This document shows positions 24,040 to 31,772 of a stretch of 35,194 nucleotides of DNA, piece by piece. Origin of the DNA: Pseudodonghicola xiamenensis DSM 18339 (GTDB taxonomy: Bacteria; Pseudomonadota; Alphaproteobacteria; Rhodobacterales; Rhodobacteraceae); the NCBI RefSeq assembly GCF_000429365.1, contig NZ_AUBS01000035.1:1-35194 (forward strand). The letters are read 5' to 3'. How positions within the stretch are numbered: the stretch's first letter is position 1; each line of letters opens with the position of its first letter. The notes under the pieces were generated by a model. It saw only the letters and a list, made by a program, of their open reading frames with translations, was not told the DNA's origin and ran no database searches. The position numbers and the translations under genes are program-made.

Positions 24040-25356
24040 ATGATCGACAAACTAGCATCTCTGCCCCATGAGGCCGCCGACACGCTCGCGCGACCCTTCG
24101 CACGCTTTCTGAAAATCGAGGCGGCAGCGGGTGCCCTTCTTTTCCTGGCGGTGTTGCTGGCGTTGGGACTGGCGAATTCGCCTTGGCACCGCGTTTTTCT
24201 GGATTTCTGGGAAACTCGTATCGGCCTGACATTCGGCTCATGGGATTTCAGCCGCTCCCTGCGCCACTGGGTCAATGACGGATTGATGACGCTCTTTTTC
24301 TTTGTGCTCTCGCTCGAGCTCAAGCGGGAAATCGTTCTGGGAGAATTGAGAAATCCTCGACAAGTCGCCTTGCCTCTGGCGGGGGCCGTGGGCGGCATGG
24401 TGGTTCCGGTCGCAATGTATTTGGCGTTGATGTCCGGAGAATCCGGACTGCATGGTTGGGGAACCGTTATGGCAACCGATACGGCATTCGTAATCGGGTG
24501 CCTCGCGCTATTCGGAAACCGGGTTCCACCTACCCTGCGTCTCTTCTTGCTCTCGCTGGCGATATTCGATGATGTCGGCGCGATTCTCGTGGTCGCGCTC
24601 GGGTACGGAGAAGCCCTGAACTGGTCGGCACTCGGGGTGGGTCTGCTGGGAATTGGTGCCGTTGCAAGCGCCTCGCGGCTCGGAATCAGAAGTGTTCCGG
24701 TCTATTCATTGCTGGGAGTTGGAATCTGGCTAAGTGTTGATGCATCCGGCGTCCATGCGACCATCGCTGGCGTCATTCTGGGCCTCATGACACCCACCCG
24801 GGTCTGGGTCAGCGATGCACGTCTACGGGGGATCCTGGGGCGGTTGCTGGCCCATCCTGCCGGCGAGCATTGGAGTGGCGATACCACAGAACGCCATGAC
24901 CTTCTCCAGGCAGGGGCAGCGGTCACGGAATCCGTCTCTCCAGTCGAGCGTCTCGAGATGATACTGCACCCTTGGGTCGGCTTTGCAATAATGCCGATCT
25001 TCGCGTTGGCTAATGCCGGCATGACGTTTCAGGGTGCTGATTTCCAACAAACAGTCACTCTGGCGGTCATTGCCGGATTGGTATTGGGAAAGCCGATCGG
25101 CGTACTCGGTTTCAGCTGGCTTGCAGTTCGTTCCGGCATTGCGGTGCTTGCGCCGGGCCTGTCCTGGCCCTTCATCGTGGCCGGCTCGTTTTTGGCGGGG
25201 ATTGGGTTCACGATGTCGGTCTTCATCGCGGATCTGGCCTTCGATGCGACGATGCTTAACGCTGCCAAACTAGGAATCCTGTCAGGATCGGCCTTCGCTG
25301 CGACAATCGGCACACTGATACTGCTTCAACTGACACGGCTCGAGACGAGGACATGA
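24040..25356 (+). CDS. nhaA: Na+/H+ antiporter NhaA
   Basis: A 438-aa polytopic membrane protein. ATDTAFVIG, with Asp147, corresponds to the Asp133 region of E. coli NhaA, and FDDVGAILVV, with Asp177 and Asp178, corresponds to the ion-binding pair Asp163/Asp164. Late segments (PIFALANAGM, GKPIGVLGFSWLA, GFTMSVFIADLAF) are also typical. It exchanges internal sodium or lithium for external protons, supporting salt and alkaline tolerance. It is about 50 residues longer than the E. coli protein. A charged insertion at about 265-305 accounts for part of the difference. The ATG at 24040 follows AAGGGG at 11 bases within the candidate RNA leader; the reading frame upstream of it belongs to that leader. 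The gene converges on the minus-strand train. Confidence 0.94.
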   Translation: MIDKLASLPHEAADTLARPFARFLKIEAAAGALLFLAVLLALGLANSPWHRVFLDFWETRIGLTFGSWDFSRSLRHWVNDGLMTLFFFVLSLELKREIVLGELRNPRQVALPLAGAVGGMVVPVAMYLALMSGESGLHGWGTVMATDTAFVIGCLALFGNRVPPTLRLFLLSLAIFDDVGAILVVALGYGEALNWSALGVGLLGIGAVASASRLGIRSVPVYSLLGVGIWLSVDASGVHATIAGVILGLMTPTRVWVSDARLRGILGRLLAHPAGEHWSGDTTERHDLLQAGAAVTESVSPVERLEMILHPWVGFAIMPIFALANAGMTFQGADFQQTVTLAVIAGLVLGKPIGVLGFSWLAVRSGIAVLAPGLSWPFIVAGSFLAGIGFTMSVFIADLAFDATMLNAAKLGILSGSAFAATIGTLILLQLTRLETRT

Positions 25357-25441
25357 TACGCAAGGCATGACGACGCTCAGAGACCGCAGCCTTGGAGTGC
25401 CCGGGATTTTGGATTTGGGCCAAAGCCGGACAATCCGCTGG

Positions 25442-25633
25442 TCACCCGCGCCCTGACGAGCGGACAGGTTGCACCGCCGTTTGCCATGAGCGCGACGCTT
25501 TGCACCGCCGACAAATCCGCTCCCCGAAGCCTTCACTCGGAACGGGCGTGCGGCAACGGAGACAAAGACGCTCTTTCGGGACATCATCGATGGCCCGCAC
25601 AGGCCCATTGTCCTGATCCACGAGTTCGGTCAT
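25442..25633 (-). CDS. Small zinc-ribbon protein (63 aa)
   Basis: Two CxxC pairs, Cys24/Cys27 in CLRC and Cys41/Cys44 in CRRC, are separated by 13 residues including EGFGER. This makes a four-cysteine zinc ribbon. Proteins of this size with the CLRC...FGERICRRC pattern are familiar to me as hypothetical proteins of Rhodobacterales and Rhizobiales. The ATG shares the sequence ATGA with the stop of the preceding gene, a translational coupling arrangement, and GAGGA lies 12 bases upstream. It is the last gene of the hflK train. Function unknown; nucleic-acid or protein binding is likely. Confidence 0.75.
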   Translation of the reverse strand: MTELVDQDNGPVRAIDDVPKERLCLRCRTPVPSEGFGERICRRCKASRSWQTAVQPVRSSGRG

Positions 25634-25941
25634 CGATCTGCGCCATCCTCTTCAATCAGCCGTGCCAGATCACCAAGCGTGCGCTCGATGAGTTCCTGTC
25701 GCCGGGCGTCACTGGCTTCGGCGGTTTCCGAGTAGCGCCGTATCAGATACTGCGCTTTGAGCGCTGCCTCATGCCAGTTGGCGGCGGGTTGGGCGAGGAG
25801 CTGTACTTCGAGTTCCTCCTGCCGCAAGCGGAGCGCTCTTTGATCGGCTTCGAAATCCTTCAGGGAGTGTCGCCGGATGTCGGCCGCGATCCGGCCTTCG
25901 GCGCTTCGCCTTGTATCGAGGTCAACCGGATCGTCGGTCAT
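25630..25941 (-). CDS. Coiled-coil protein of unknown function (103 aa)
   Basis: The product is almost wholly charged helix (ADQRALRLRQEELEVQLLAQ and RRQELIERTLGDLARLIEE) and likely forms a coiled coil; there is no signal peptide or membrane segment. The ATG at 25941 follows GGGAG at nine bases and is preferred to an in-frame ATG at 25992, which would overlap hflC. It starts 19 bases after the hflC stop and its own stop overlaps the zinc-ribbon start, so the three are one operon. A cytosolic partner of HflKC is possible but unproven. Confidence 0.72.
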   Translation of the reverse strand: MTDDPVDLDTRRSAEGRIAADIRRHSLKDFEADQRALRLRQEELEVQLLAQPAANWHEAALKAQYLIRRYSETAEASDARRQELIERTLGDLARLIEEDGADR

Positions 25942-25960
25942 CGCTATTGTCTCCCTGGTA

Positions 25961-26980
25961 TCATCGTTCGACCAACGCTTCGGCCCCTGCACGGGCAGGG
26001 TCAGCCCCTGCGCCTGACGTTTCTCCTTCCATTGCCCTCAGGTATCCGAAGAGATCGCTGTCGGTCGTGAGAACAAGTGTCGTTCCGCCCGAGATCATAT
26101 CCTTGTAGGCCTGCATGGTTCGCGTGAACGCGTAGAATTCAGCGGCCTCGGGAGTGATGTTGTAGGCTCTTGCATAGATGTCCGCCGCCGAGGCATCTGC
26201 CAGGCCCCGGATTTCTTCCACCTCCCGGTAGGCTTCGGATTGGATCTTGTTCAGGTCGCGCACGCGGTTGCCGCGGATACGCGCGGCTTCGCCATTGCCT
26301 TCGGACAGGAAACGCTCGGCGATCTGTCGTCGCTCCGAGATCATGCGATCATAGATCTTCGGACGCACGCTTTCGTTGTAGTTGATCCGCTTGAAGCGGA
26401 TGTCGAGGAGTTCTATCCCGAAGACACGAACCTTCTCTGCGGCAGCCGCGAAGATCTCCTGCTCCACCATTGCCCGGCCCTTTTGTATGGGGACCAGCGC
26501 ACCGATGTCCTGCGCGCGCTCTTCATCCGTCAGGAGCGTGTCCCGCAGCGGCACCCTGCCTTTCGTTGTTCGAATGATCTCGATCAGCTCGTGCTTGGCG
26601 ACGGCATTGCGGGTCTCGCTGCCGAGAATGTCGTCGAGCCGCGATTGCGCGCTGCGCTCGTCGCGCAGGCGCAGGAAATACTGCAACGGATCTGTAATTT
26701 TCCAACGGGCGAACAAGTCCACGGAAATATAGAGCTTATCCTTGGTTGGCATGTCCGAAGGGTTGCCGTCCCACTCGAGAACCCGGCGATCGATCCGATT
26801 GACCTCCTGAATAAAGGGGAGTTTCAGCTTGAGGCCGGCTGTCGTGATCGGTTCTCCAACGGGTTTGCCGAATTGCGTAATGATCGCCTGTTCGACCTCG
26901 CCAACCGTGTAGAAGGCGCCCGGGGCGGTCACGACGACCGCAACGGCGAGACCTGCAAGAATGCCAGATTTCAGTTTCAT
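25961..26980 (-). CDS. hflC: HflC, membrane-protease modulator (SPFH/band 7)
   Basis: A 339-aa protein with a single N-terminal membrane anchor (about 5-23) and a band-7/SPFH domain. Diagnostic pieces are AIITQFGKPVGEPITTAGLK, TKDKLYISVDLFARWKI, and the conserved ISERRQIAERFLSEGNGEAA run ahead of the C-terminal coiled coil. HflC pairs with HflK to form large periplasm-facing cages around FtsH and restrain its proteolysis. The ATG overlaps the hflK stop (ATGA), so the two are co-translated. The C-terminus ends in a short Gly/Ala-rich tail. Chromosomal hflKC normally exists in alphaproteobacteria, so this plasmid pair is probably a second copy. Confidence 0.94.
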   Translation of the reverse strand: MKLKSGILAGLAVAVVVTAPGAFYTVGEVEQAIITQFGKPVGEPITTAGLKLKLPFIQEVNRIDRRVLEWDGNPSDMPTKDKLYISVDLFARWKITDPLQYFLRLRDERSAQSRLDDILGSETRNAVAKHELIEIIRTTKGRVPLRDTLLTDEERAQDIGALVPIQKGRAMVEQEIFAAAAEKVRVFGIELLDIRFKRINYNESVRPKIYDRMISERRQIAERFLSEGNGEAARIRGNRVRDLNKIQSEAYREVEEIRGLADASAADIYARAYNITPEAAEFYAFTRTMQAYKDMISGGTTLVLTTDSDLFGYLRAMEGETSGAGADPARAGAEALVER

Positions 26981-28047
26981 GGCTGATCCTCCCGGGCCCG
27001 GTCGAGCGTCAGAAGCGGCAGAATGCTCGCGGTCGAGCCATCGACGATGATCTTCGACCCGATCCCTGGCAGCACGTCTTGCAGGGTCTCGATATAGATA
27101 CGCCGTCTCGTGACGTCGGGCGCCTTCACGTATTCGGCCAGAAGCGCGGTGAACCGTGCGGCGTCGCCTTCAGCCTCGTTTATGCGTTTCAGGCGATAGC
27201 CATCGGCCTCGCGGATGCGCTGGTCTTTCTCGCCCTCGGCCAGTGGAATGACTTTGTTGTATTCGCGACGCGCTTCGTTGATCAGGCGCTCCTTCTCCTG
27301 CTGGGCCTGATTGACCTCATTGAAGGAGGCCTGAACCGGTTCGGGCGGGTTGATGTTCTTGAGCTGCACCTGATCGATGCTGATCCCCATCGCGTACTTG
27401 GTCGTCAGCGCCTGCATCTTCAGAAGAGCTTCGCTTTCGATCTCCTGCCGGCCTATAGTGATGACCTCGTCGACTGTGCGGTCGCCGACAACCTCACGCA
27501 TAACAGACTCGGAAACATAACGAAGCGTCGCGCCCGGCTGACGCACCTCGAAGAGGAATTTCAGCGGCTCCGAAATCCGGTATTGCACCACCCACTCCAC
27601 GAGAGCGGCGTTCAGATCGCCGGTTACCATCTCGGTTTCGCGACGGCCATCGACCGGACTTTGAAACGGATCACTCGCGCCCGGCGTTGTGAAGCCGAAT
27701 TCCTGTTTCAGCTGACGCTTCACGGGAACCAAGGTGACCACATCGACCCCAAGCGGAAATTTGAAGTGCAGCCCCGGCGGAACCTCAGCGGTGTATTTTC
27801 CAAATCGCTGCACGACGGCCACGGAGTCACTCGGAACCGTGTAGTAGGACGACCAGGCGACAACTGCGAAGAAAGCAACGGCCCCCACCACCGCGGTGCT
27901 CTTGGCGGGTGGCAGACCACCTGGCAACAGCCCACCCAAGCGCTCGCGACCCTGACGGAGAATGGCATCGATCTCTGGTGGAGCGCGCTTCTGTCTGGGG
28001 TTCCATGGTCCCCGATCGTCCGGGCGGTCGTCCTCATGATCAGGCAT
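26977..28047 (-). CDS. hflK: HflK, membrane-protease modulator (SPFH/band 7)
   Basis: A 356-aa protein. The N-terminus is charged and Pro/Gly-rich (DDRPDDRGPWNPRQKRAPPE), as usual for HflK. A membrane segment follows at about 50-73, then the band-7 domain with VVQRFGKYTAEVPPGLHFK and PVKRQLKQEFGF, and a helical tail (INEARREYNKVIPLAEGEKD). The ATG at 28047 follows AGAGGAAACCACC; the frame is open upstream to 28218 but has no ribosome site there. The gene lies 76 bases after the 163-aa protein gene and overlaps hflC. With HflC it modulates FtsH and membrane protein quality control. It is a probable additional copy carried on the element. Confidence 0.94.
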   Translation of the reverse strand: MPDHEDDRPDDRGPWNPRQKRAPPEIDAILRQGRERLGGLLPGGLPPAKSTAVVGAVAFFAVVAWSSYYTVPSDSVAVVQRFGKYTAEVPPGLHFKFPLGVDVVTLVPVKRQLKQEFGFTTPGASDPFQSPVDGRRETEMVTGDLNAALVEWVVQYRISEPLKFLFEVRQPGATLRYVSESVMREVVGDRTVDEVITIGRQEIESEALLKMQALTTKYAMGISIDQVQLKNINPPEPVQASFNEVNQAQQEKERLINEARREYNKVIPLAEGEKDQRIREADGYRLKRINEAEGDAARFTALLAEYVKAPDVTRRRIYIETLQDVLPGIGSKIIVDGSTASILPLLTLDRAREDQP

Positions 28048-28123
28048 GGTGGTTTCCTCTTGTTCTGGTGCGGCCAACTCTGCTGCGACTGCGGGGCCAA
28101 GGGTCTGCGTGCTGCGGCACGGC

Positions 28124-28615
28124 TCAATTTCGCCGCGGCGGCATCCCTTCATTCTCTGCGACCTGAATCGAATATTTGCCCGGCGGCATGCCGAGGTCAC
28201 CGACGGGTGTCGCGGCATCAGGGGCGGCCACGGACGAACGCTCGATTGAGTAGAGATGCCGAAGCTGCATTTCAGAGACGCCGTCGGCCTGCATTACCAG
28301 CCGCACCATCGGATCGGCCAACATCTCCTCGAGGAAGAATTCCGTGAGCTCTTTTCCGGTGAGCTCATCCTTTGCGCGGGCTGCATCGAGGTCGATCAGA
28401 GAGACCCTCAATGTGCGTGACAATCCGGGATGTGAGTTTCGCGGATGCAGATTTACCAGCACCGAGGCCTTCCAGGCATCGGGGTTGCGGTCATCGGGCG
28501 GCGCACTCAGCTCGGTTTCGATGTCATAGGTTCCGGCCGGCAGCATTTCGTCAAAGCCCGGGACCTTGAACGGTCTCGAAAACACCGCAACGCTCTTTAT
28601 TTTGGGGTGTTCCAC
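28124..28615 (-). CDS. Unknown protein (163 aa) related to the 102-aa protein at 31464-31772
   Basis: The GTG start follows AAGGAGG at six to seven bases, an excellent ribosome site. No signal peptide or membrane segment is visible. Residues about 6-34 (KSVAVFSRPFKVPGF, then LPAGTYDIETE) match the start of the 102-aa protein encoded upstream in the same train at about 13 of 30 positions, so the two share a small beta-rich domain. The C-terminus ends GKYSIQVAENEGMPPRRN. The block IQVAENEGMPPR recurs, nearly unchanged, in a small reading frame at 30353-30610. The gene directly precedes hflK and probably shares its transcript. Function unknown. Confidence 0.78.
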   Translation of the reverse strand: MEHPKIKSVAVFSRPFKVPGFDEMLPAGTYDIETELSAPPDDRNPDAWKASVLVNLHPRNSHPGLSRTLRVSLIDLDAARAKDELTGKELTEFFLEEMLADPMVRLVMQADGVSEMQLRHLYSIERSSVAAPDAATPVGDLGMPPGKYSIQVAENEGMPPRRN

Positions 28616-28765
28616 CTGCGTCCTCCTTGTTTACGGTCAATTCGGTGATCTCAAGTTCCGCCAGCGGCCTCCCCTGCGTTGGAAGACCTTCAAATCCAGA
28701 GCCTTGCCTCAGAGAGGATCAGAGCCGTGATCGCCTGATGGCCGACCACTTGGATTGAGGCCCGA

Positions 28766-29572
28766 TCAGGTCAATTGATCGGTCCAGACCCGGAACTCCA
28801 ACAGCGTGCTTGGCCCGAAGGTCTGCGTCAAAGGCACATCCGCGGCATCCCGGCCGCGCGCGATCAGGATCCTCGCGGTGCGCCGTGTGTTGTTGCGCGG
28901 ATCGAAGACCCACCAGCGACCCTCGAGAAAGACTTCCATCCAGGCCGCGAAATCTCCGGGCGGATAGGGCTCGGGCTCGCCAATATCGCTCAGATAGCCC
29001 GTGCAGTAGCGGGCCGGAATGTTCATGCATCGGCAGAAGGCGATGGCGAGATGCGCAAAATCACGGCACACACCGGCCCGGCCGGCAAGCGTCTGAGAGG
29101 CTGTGCGGGTCGCATTCGCCTGCATATAGTCGAAAGCCACAGTCTCGTGAACAAAATCGCAGATCGTCTGGACCCTGGCCCATCCGGGCCTTGTGTTCTC
29201 AAACAGCCGCCAGGCTTCGTCGGACAGAAGATCCGTGTCGCAATATCGGCTGCCGAGCAGATAGACGAGCGTCTCGAACGGCAGATCCTGGACCGCGTGC
29301 TGGGCCGCATCCGGAGCAGCGGGGTCGAGCAACCCGCCATCCCGGAAAATGCCATCGGAGGACAAGGTGAAATCGCCCGCTGGTGCCACCATGCGCGTGC
29401 ACCAGTTTCCGAAACCGTCACGGTAGCTTTCGAGCGGGACGCTGGGAGAGGTGACGAGATAGTCGGCGCGCTCCAGATCACCGAAGCGCGAATAGTGTAC
29501 ATTCAGCATCGCGATCAAGGGCGTCGGTTGGGTCAACGCGTAGCGCAGGCGGCATCCTAAGCTGACGCGCAT
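28766..29572 (-). CDS. Transglutaminase-like protein, catalytic histidine position is alanine
   Basis: A 268-aa protein starting at MRVSLGCRLRY, where the homologous fold begins. The frame extends upstream to a GTG at 29656, but that overlaps the preceding gene. The ribosome site before 29572 is poor. The N-terminal part contains IAMLNVHYSRFGDLERADY and the core carries Cys169 in GVCRDFAHLA and Asp224 in VFDPRNN. Where family members including the 18658 protein have HAW, this one reads AAW (Ala209), with codon GCG. A different general base, loss of catalysis, or a subfamily trait are all possible. It belongs to a different subfamily from the 18658-19530 protein. It follows the repeat-protein gene by 34 bases on the same strand. 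Confidence 0.85.
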   Translation of the reverse strand: MRVSLGCRLRYALTQPTPLIAMLNVHYSRFGDLERADYLVTSPSVPLESYRDGFGNWCTRMVAPAGDFTLSSDGIFRDGGLLDPAAPDAAQHAVQDLPFETLVYLLGSRYCDTDLLSDEAWRLFENTRPGWARVQTICDFVHETVAFDYMQANATRTASQTLAGRAGVCRDFAHLAIAFCRCMNIPARYCTGYLSDIGEPEPYPPGDFAAWMEVFLEGRWWVFDPRNNTRRTARILIARGRDAADVPLTQTFGPSTLLEFRVWTDQLT

Positions 29573-29606
29573 CCCGGACGCACGAGGACCCCCCGAAGTG
29601 TGCGGA

Positions 29607-30410
29607 TCATCGTCCAAGAGCACACCCCCCATCGGACAATCGAAAGCCTCGGTCACAACTCCAGCGATTGCCTGATCGATCGAGATGGGCGTTCTCCGGC
29701 AGCACGATCACGACGCAGTTGCGATCCTTGCGCTCGTATCCTCGCTCACAGCGCCATCCCGGCCCATACGAATCCGTGTCCAGAAAGGCATTGGCCGGTA
29801 ACACGATGGCATCGCAGCGACCGTCAACCTCGGAAAAGCCTCTTTCGCAACGCCATGTATCGCCGTAATCGGTGTTGGTCAGGTAGCCGTTATCCGGCAC
29901 GGCAATTGGAACGCACGCGCCATCGCCCGCTGCAAAGCCGCGATCACAGGTCCAGCCCGTGCCTCCGGGATCTTCCGTGAGAAATGCGTGTTCCGGCAGG
30001 ATGATTGGAACGCAGGTTTCGCGGTCCTGCCGATATCCGCGTTCGCACTGCCAGTCGGAACCGTAAGATTGCAGGAAGGCGTGGGCGGGCACAAGGATGG
30101 GGGCGCACGATGCCTCACCCCTCTCTTCGTATCCGCGGCGACATTCCCACCCCGTTCCGTAGGAACGACCCGTCGCATAGGCATTCTCCGGCAGTTCGAT
30201 CGCAAGGCACTCAGCGCCATCCACCCGATACCCCAGGACACAGTTCCACCCTCCGCCATAGCTGCGGGCCTGCGCGTTCTGCGGGATCGGTCCAGTCCCG
30301 TCCTGCGCAAAGACCGGAAACGCGAGAGAGGCGATCATGCCGGCCACCGCAGTCAGTTTCGCAAAAAGGCGCCCGAGGGTCCTGCCATGTGAATGCGCAT
30401 CGTGTGCCAT
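29607..30410 (-). CDS. Secreted cysteine-rich protein of seven tandem repeats
   Basis: A 267-aa protein with an N-terminal signal peptide (hydrophobic run AVAGMIASLAFPVFA, likely cleavage before QDG at about residue 36). The rest is seven tandem units of about 31-34 residues, the last one shortened. The unit pattern is N/H-A-x-L...S-Y-G-x-x-W-x-C-x-R-G-Y/F...C-x-P/A-I-x-L/V-P-E/A. Each unit has exactly two cysteines, so seven intra-unit disulfides in the periplasm are plausible. The start at 30410 has AAGGA at eight bases; an ATG three codons earlier has none. I do not know a named family. A cell-surface or periplasmic binding scaffold is a reasonable guess. It sits between the 168-aa gene and the second transglutaminase-like gene. 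Confidence 0.82.
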   Translation of the reverse strand: MAHDAHSHGRTLGRLFAKLTAVAGMIASLAFPVFAQDGTGPIPQNAQARSYGGGWNCVLGYRVDGAECLAIELPENAYATGRSYGTGWECRRGYEERGEASCAPILVPAHAFLQSYGSDWQCERGYRQDRETCVPIILPEHAFLTEDPGGTGWTCDRGFAAGDGACVPIAVPDNGYLTNTDYGDTWRCERGFSEVDGRCDAIVLPANAFLDTDSYGPGWRCERGYERKDRNCVVIVLPENAHLDRSGNRWSCDRGFRLSDGGCALGR

Positions 30411-30610
30411 TTGCTCCATCCTTCAAGTTCTGGGGCAGTTCGCTTGCCTGTGGGATTTCGAGCGCATCGGCTGAAGTGTGCCGTTTGCTGCCCCGCCGCC
30501 GAGACATTCGGCAACACAGATGCAATATCTGGTCTTGTCGGCATGCCTTCGTTCTCGGCTGCCTGGATCGCAAACTCGCTCGGTCCAGTAGGTTGAATGC
30601 CGAGGATCAT
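30353..30610 (-). CDS. Possible small protein (85 aa) sharing a motif with the 28124-28615 product
   Basis: The ATG (30608-30610) overlaps the stop of the 168-aa gene as ATGA, the same coupling seen elsewhere in this train, and the frame fills an otherwise 196-base gap. Near its start it encodes FAIQAAENEGMPTRP, closely matching SIQVAENEGMPPRR at the C-terminus of the 28124-28615 protein, and DNA identity is visible there too. The remaining residues are polar without recognisable features. The 3' end overlaps the repeat-protein gene by 58 bases. It could be a real small gene or a decayed duplicate of the neighbour's 3' end. Confidence 0.4.
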   Translation of the reverse strand: MILGIQPTGPSEFAIQAAENEGMPTRPDIASVLPNVSAAGQQTAHFSRCARNPTGKRTAPELEGWSKWHTMRIHMAGPSGAFLRN

Positions 30611-31113
30611 GGCAGGGACAGCTTTAACAATGCCGCAGCTGCGTTGGCGTGCTCCTCTTGGTGGTAGTCGCCGCGAAAGACGCCGTTGACCGTCACGTGC
30701 CATATGCCGTTTCTCTGTTGGACGAGAACCTGGTCGCGTTGCGCATGCGGATCGGAGCCCTCCAATCTGTCGTTTTCAGAGGCGCTAGCGCGTTTCGCAG
30801 CCTTCGACGGATCGACCGGCGGCTGGCGCGGTTCACCGAGAAGCATCACGGCGCGGATGAATTCTTCCGCATAGTCGTCGGCCCCCCGATAGTCGTGCTC
30901 GTGCCGAGCCATGCGCATCGGTTCCACGAACCGTTCTCTCAGATGATCGACAAACCGCGGCTCAGTTCGGGACATGTATGCGATCAGTGCCTGAAGGACC
31001 CTTTCATGAGCGAGCACGCGACGTTCGAGCTCGGTTCTCTCATCTCGGGAATCGGAAGATTGTTCCATCGCGGGCAGGGTCTCTTCGTTGCCGATATCCG
31101 GGGACTGTTGCAT
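30607..31113 (-). CDS. Unknown charged protein (168 aa)
   Basis: A soluble, acidic N-terminal helical region (ERRVLAHERVLQALIAYMSR, then RFVDHLRERF) is followed by a linker. The C-terminal segment is GIWHVTVNGVFRGDYHQEEH. The latter resembles a short beta-rich sequence seen at the ends of small stress-associated proteins, though I cannot name it. The start at 31113 lacks a good ribosome site but lies only nine bases behind the upstream stop, so coupling is plausible; an in-frame ATG at 31068 is an alternative. It is part of the minus-strand train. Function unknown. Confidence 0.68.
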   Translation of the reverse strand: MQQSPDIGNEETLPAMEQSSDSRDERTELERRVLAHERVLQALIAYMSRTEPRFVDHLRERFVEPMRMARHEHDYRGADDYAEEFIRAVMLLGEPRQPPVDPSKAAKRASASENDRLEGSDPHAQRDQVLVQQRNGIWHVTVNGVFRGDYHQEEHANAAAALLKLSLP

Positions 31114-31122
31114 TCGGAGGCT

Positions 31123-31467
31123 CTAAAGTTGGAGCTCTGCGAGACAAGCTTGCGCGATGTCGCGATCCGGAGCATCGGTGCCGGGTACGGTCGCCCATCC
31201 CGCCTTCATAAGCGCGTCGCGCCTCTGGTAGGTTGACGCAGCCTTGATTGTTTCCATCTTTGCGGCCCGCTCCGGATCGGTCCGGGCCATTTCCAGACAA
31301 ACGGGCACCATGGCCGCGACAACATCCTCGTGGGCCATGGTCAAGGCTCTGTCGCTCGAAGTTCCGCCGGTCACCCAGCCGCCCCATGTAAATCCGACGA
31401 CACCTACAATGACCGCGCCGATTGCGGCGCCGTAGATGCCGGGTTTAAGCCATTCGGGAGTGTTCAT
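31123..31467 (-). CDS. Small single-span membrane protein (114 aa)
   Basis: One hydrophobic segment at about 11-35 (YGAAIGAVIVGVVGFTWGGW) is followed by an alpha-helical domain facing the periplasm or cytosol. That domain contains VVAAMVPVCLEMARTD and a C-terminal GWATVPGTDAPDRDIAQACL. This architecture is familiar to me from hypothetical proteins of Rhizobiales and Rhodobacterales. GGAGGACTTGAA precedes the ATG, which overlaps the stop of the preceding gene (ATGA). Two cysteines, one in each half of the soluble part, could form a disulfide. Function unknown; probable envelope role from topology. Confidence 0.78.
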   Translation of the reverse strand: MNTPEWLKPGIYGAAIGAVIVGVVGFTWGGWVTGGTSSDRALTMAHEDVVAAMVPVCLEMARTDPERAAKMETIKAASTYQRRDALMKAGWATVPGTDAPDRDIAQACLAELQL

Positions 31468-31772
31468 TTCAAGTCCTCCGACGGGGAAAGCGCCGTCTCG
31501 CTATTTCGGTTCGGAAATCTCCGGTCCAAGCCAAGTGCCGTTTCCAGATCCCGCTCGCTGGTCGATCGCAGTTCGACTCGTCCAGCCCTTTGCCCCTTTA
31601 CTCGTACGGTCAGATATGTCGCCGTCCTTCGGTAGGCCGCGAAGCTGAGACCTTCCAGAAGCTCTTCCTCGACGACCACGTCGTAGTCGCCGGCGGGCAA
31701 TTCATCCGTGTAACCGGACAAGAGAAACGGGTGTTCGAACGTCACAGTCGACTTGGTCGAGCGCATGGCCAT
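31464..31772 (-). CDS. Unknown small protein (102 aa), relative of the 28124-28615 product
   Basis: This is the first gene of the minus-strand train. The ATG at 31772 has GGAGATCAGGT before it; an in-frame ATG two codons later also exists. The N-terminal 30 residues (TKSTVTFEHPFLLSGY, then ELPAGDYDVVVEEE) match the 163-aa protein near hflK. An arginine-rich C-terminal half follows. There is no signal peptide or membrane segment. The stop overlaps the next gene's start. As a repeated domain opening both halves of this train it probably has a role in the shared process, but none can be assigned. Confidence 0.75.
   Translation of the reverse strand: MAMRSTKSTVTFEHPFLLSGYTDELPAGDYDVVVEEELLEGLSFAAYRRTATYLTVRVKGQRAGRVELRSTSERDLETALGLDRRFPNRNSETALSPSEDLK

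Noticed and set aside
27079..28347. Plus-strand open frame (422 codons) antisense to hflK
   Set aside because: HflK on the minus strand is unmistakable; the antisense frame has no known domain.
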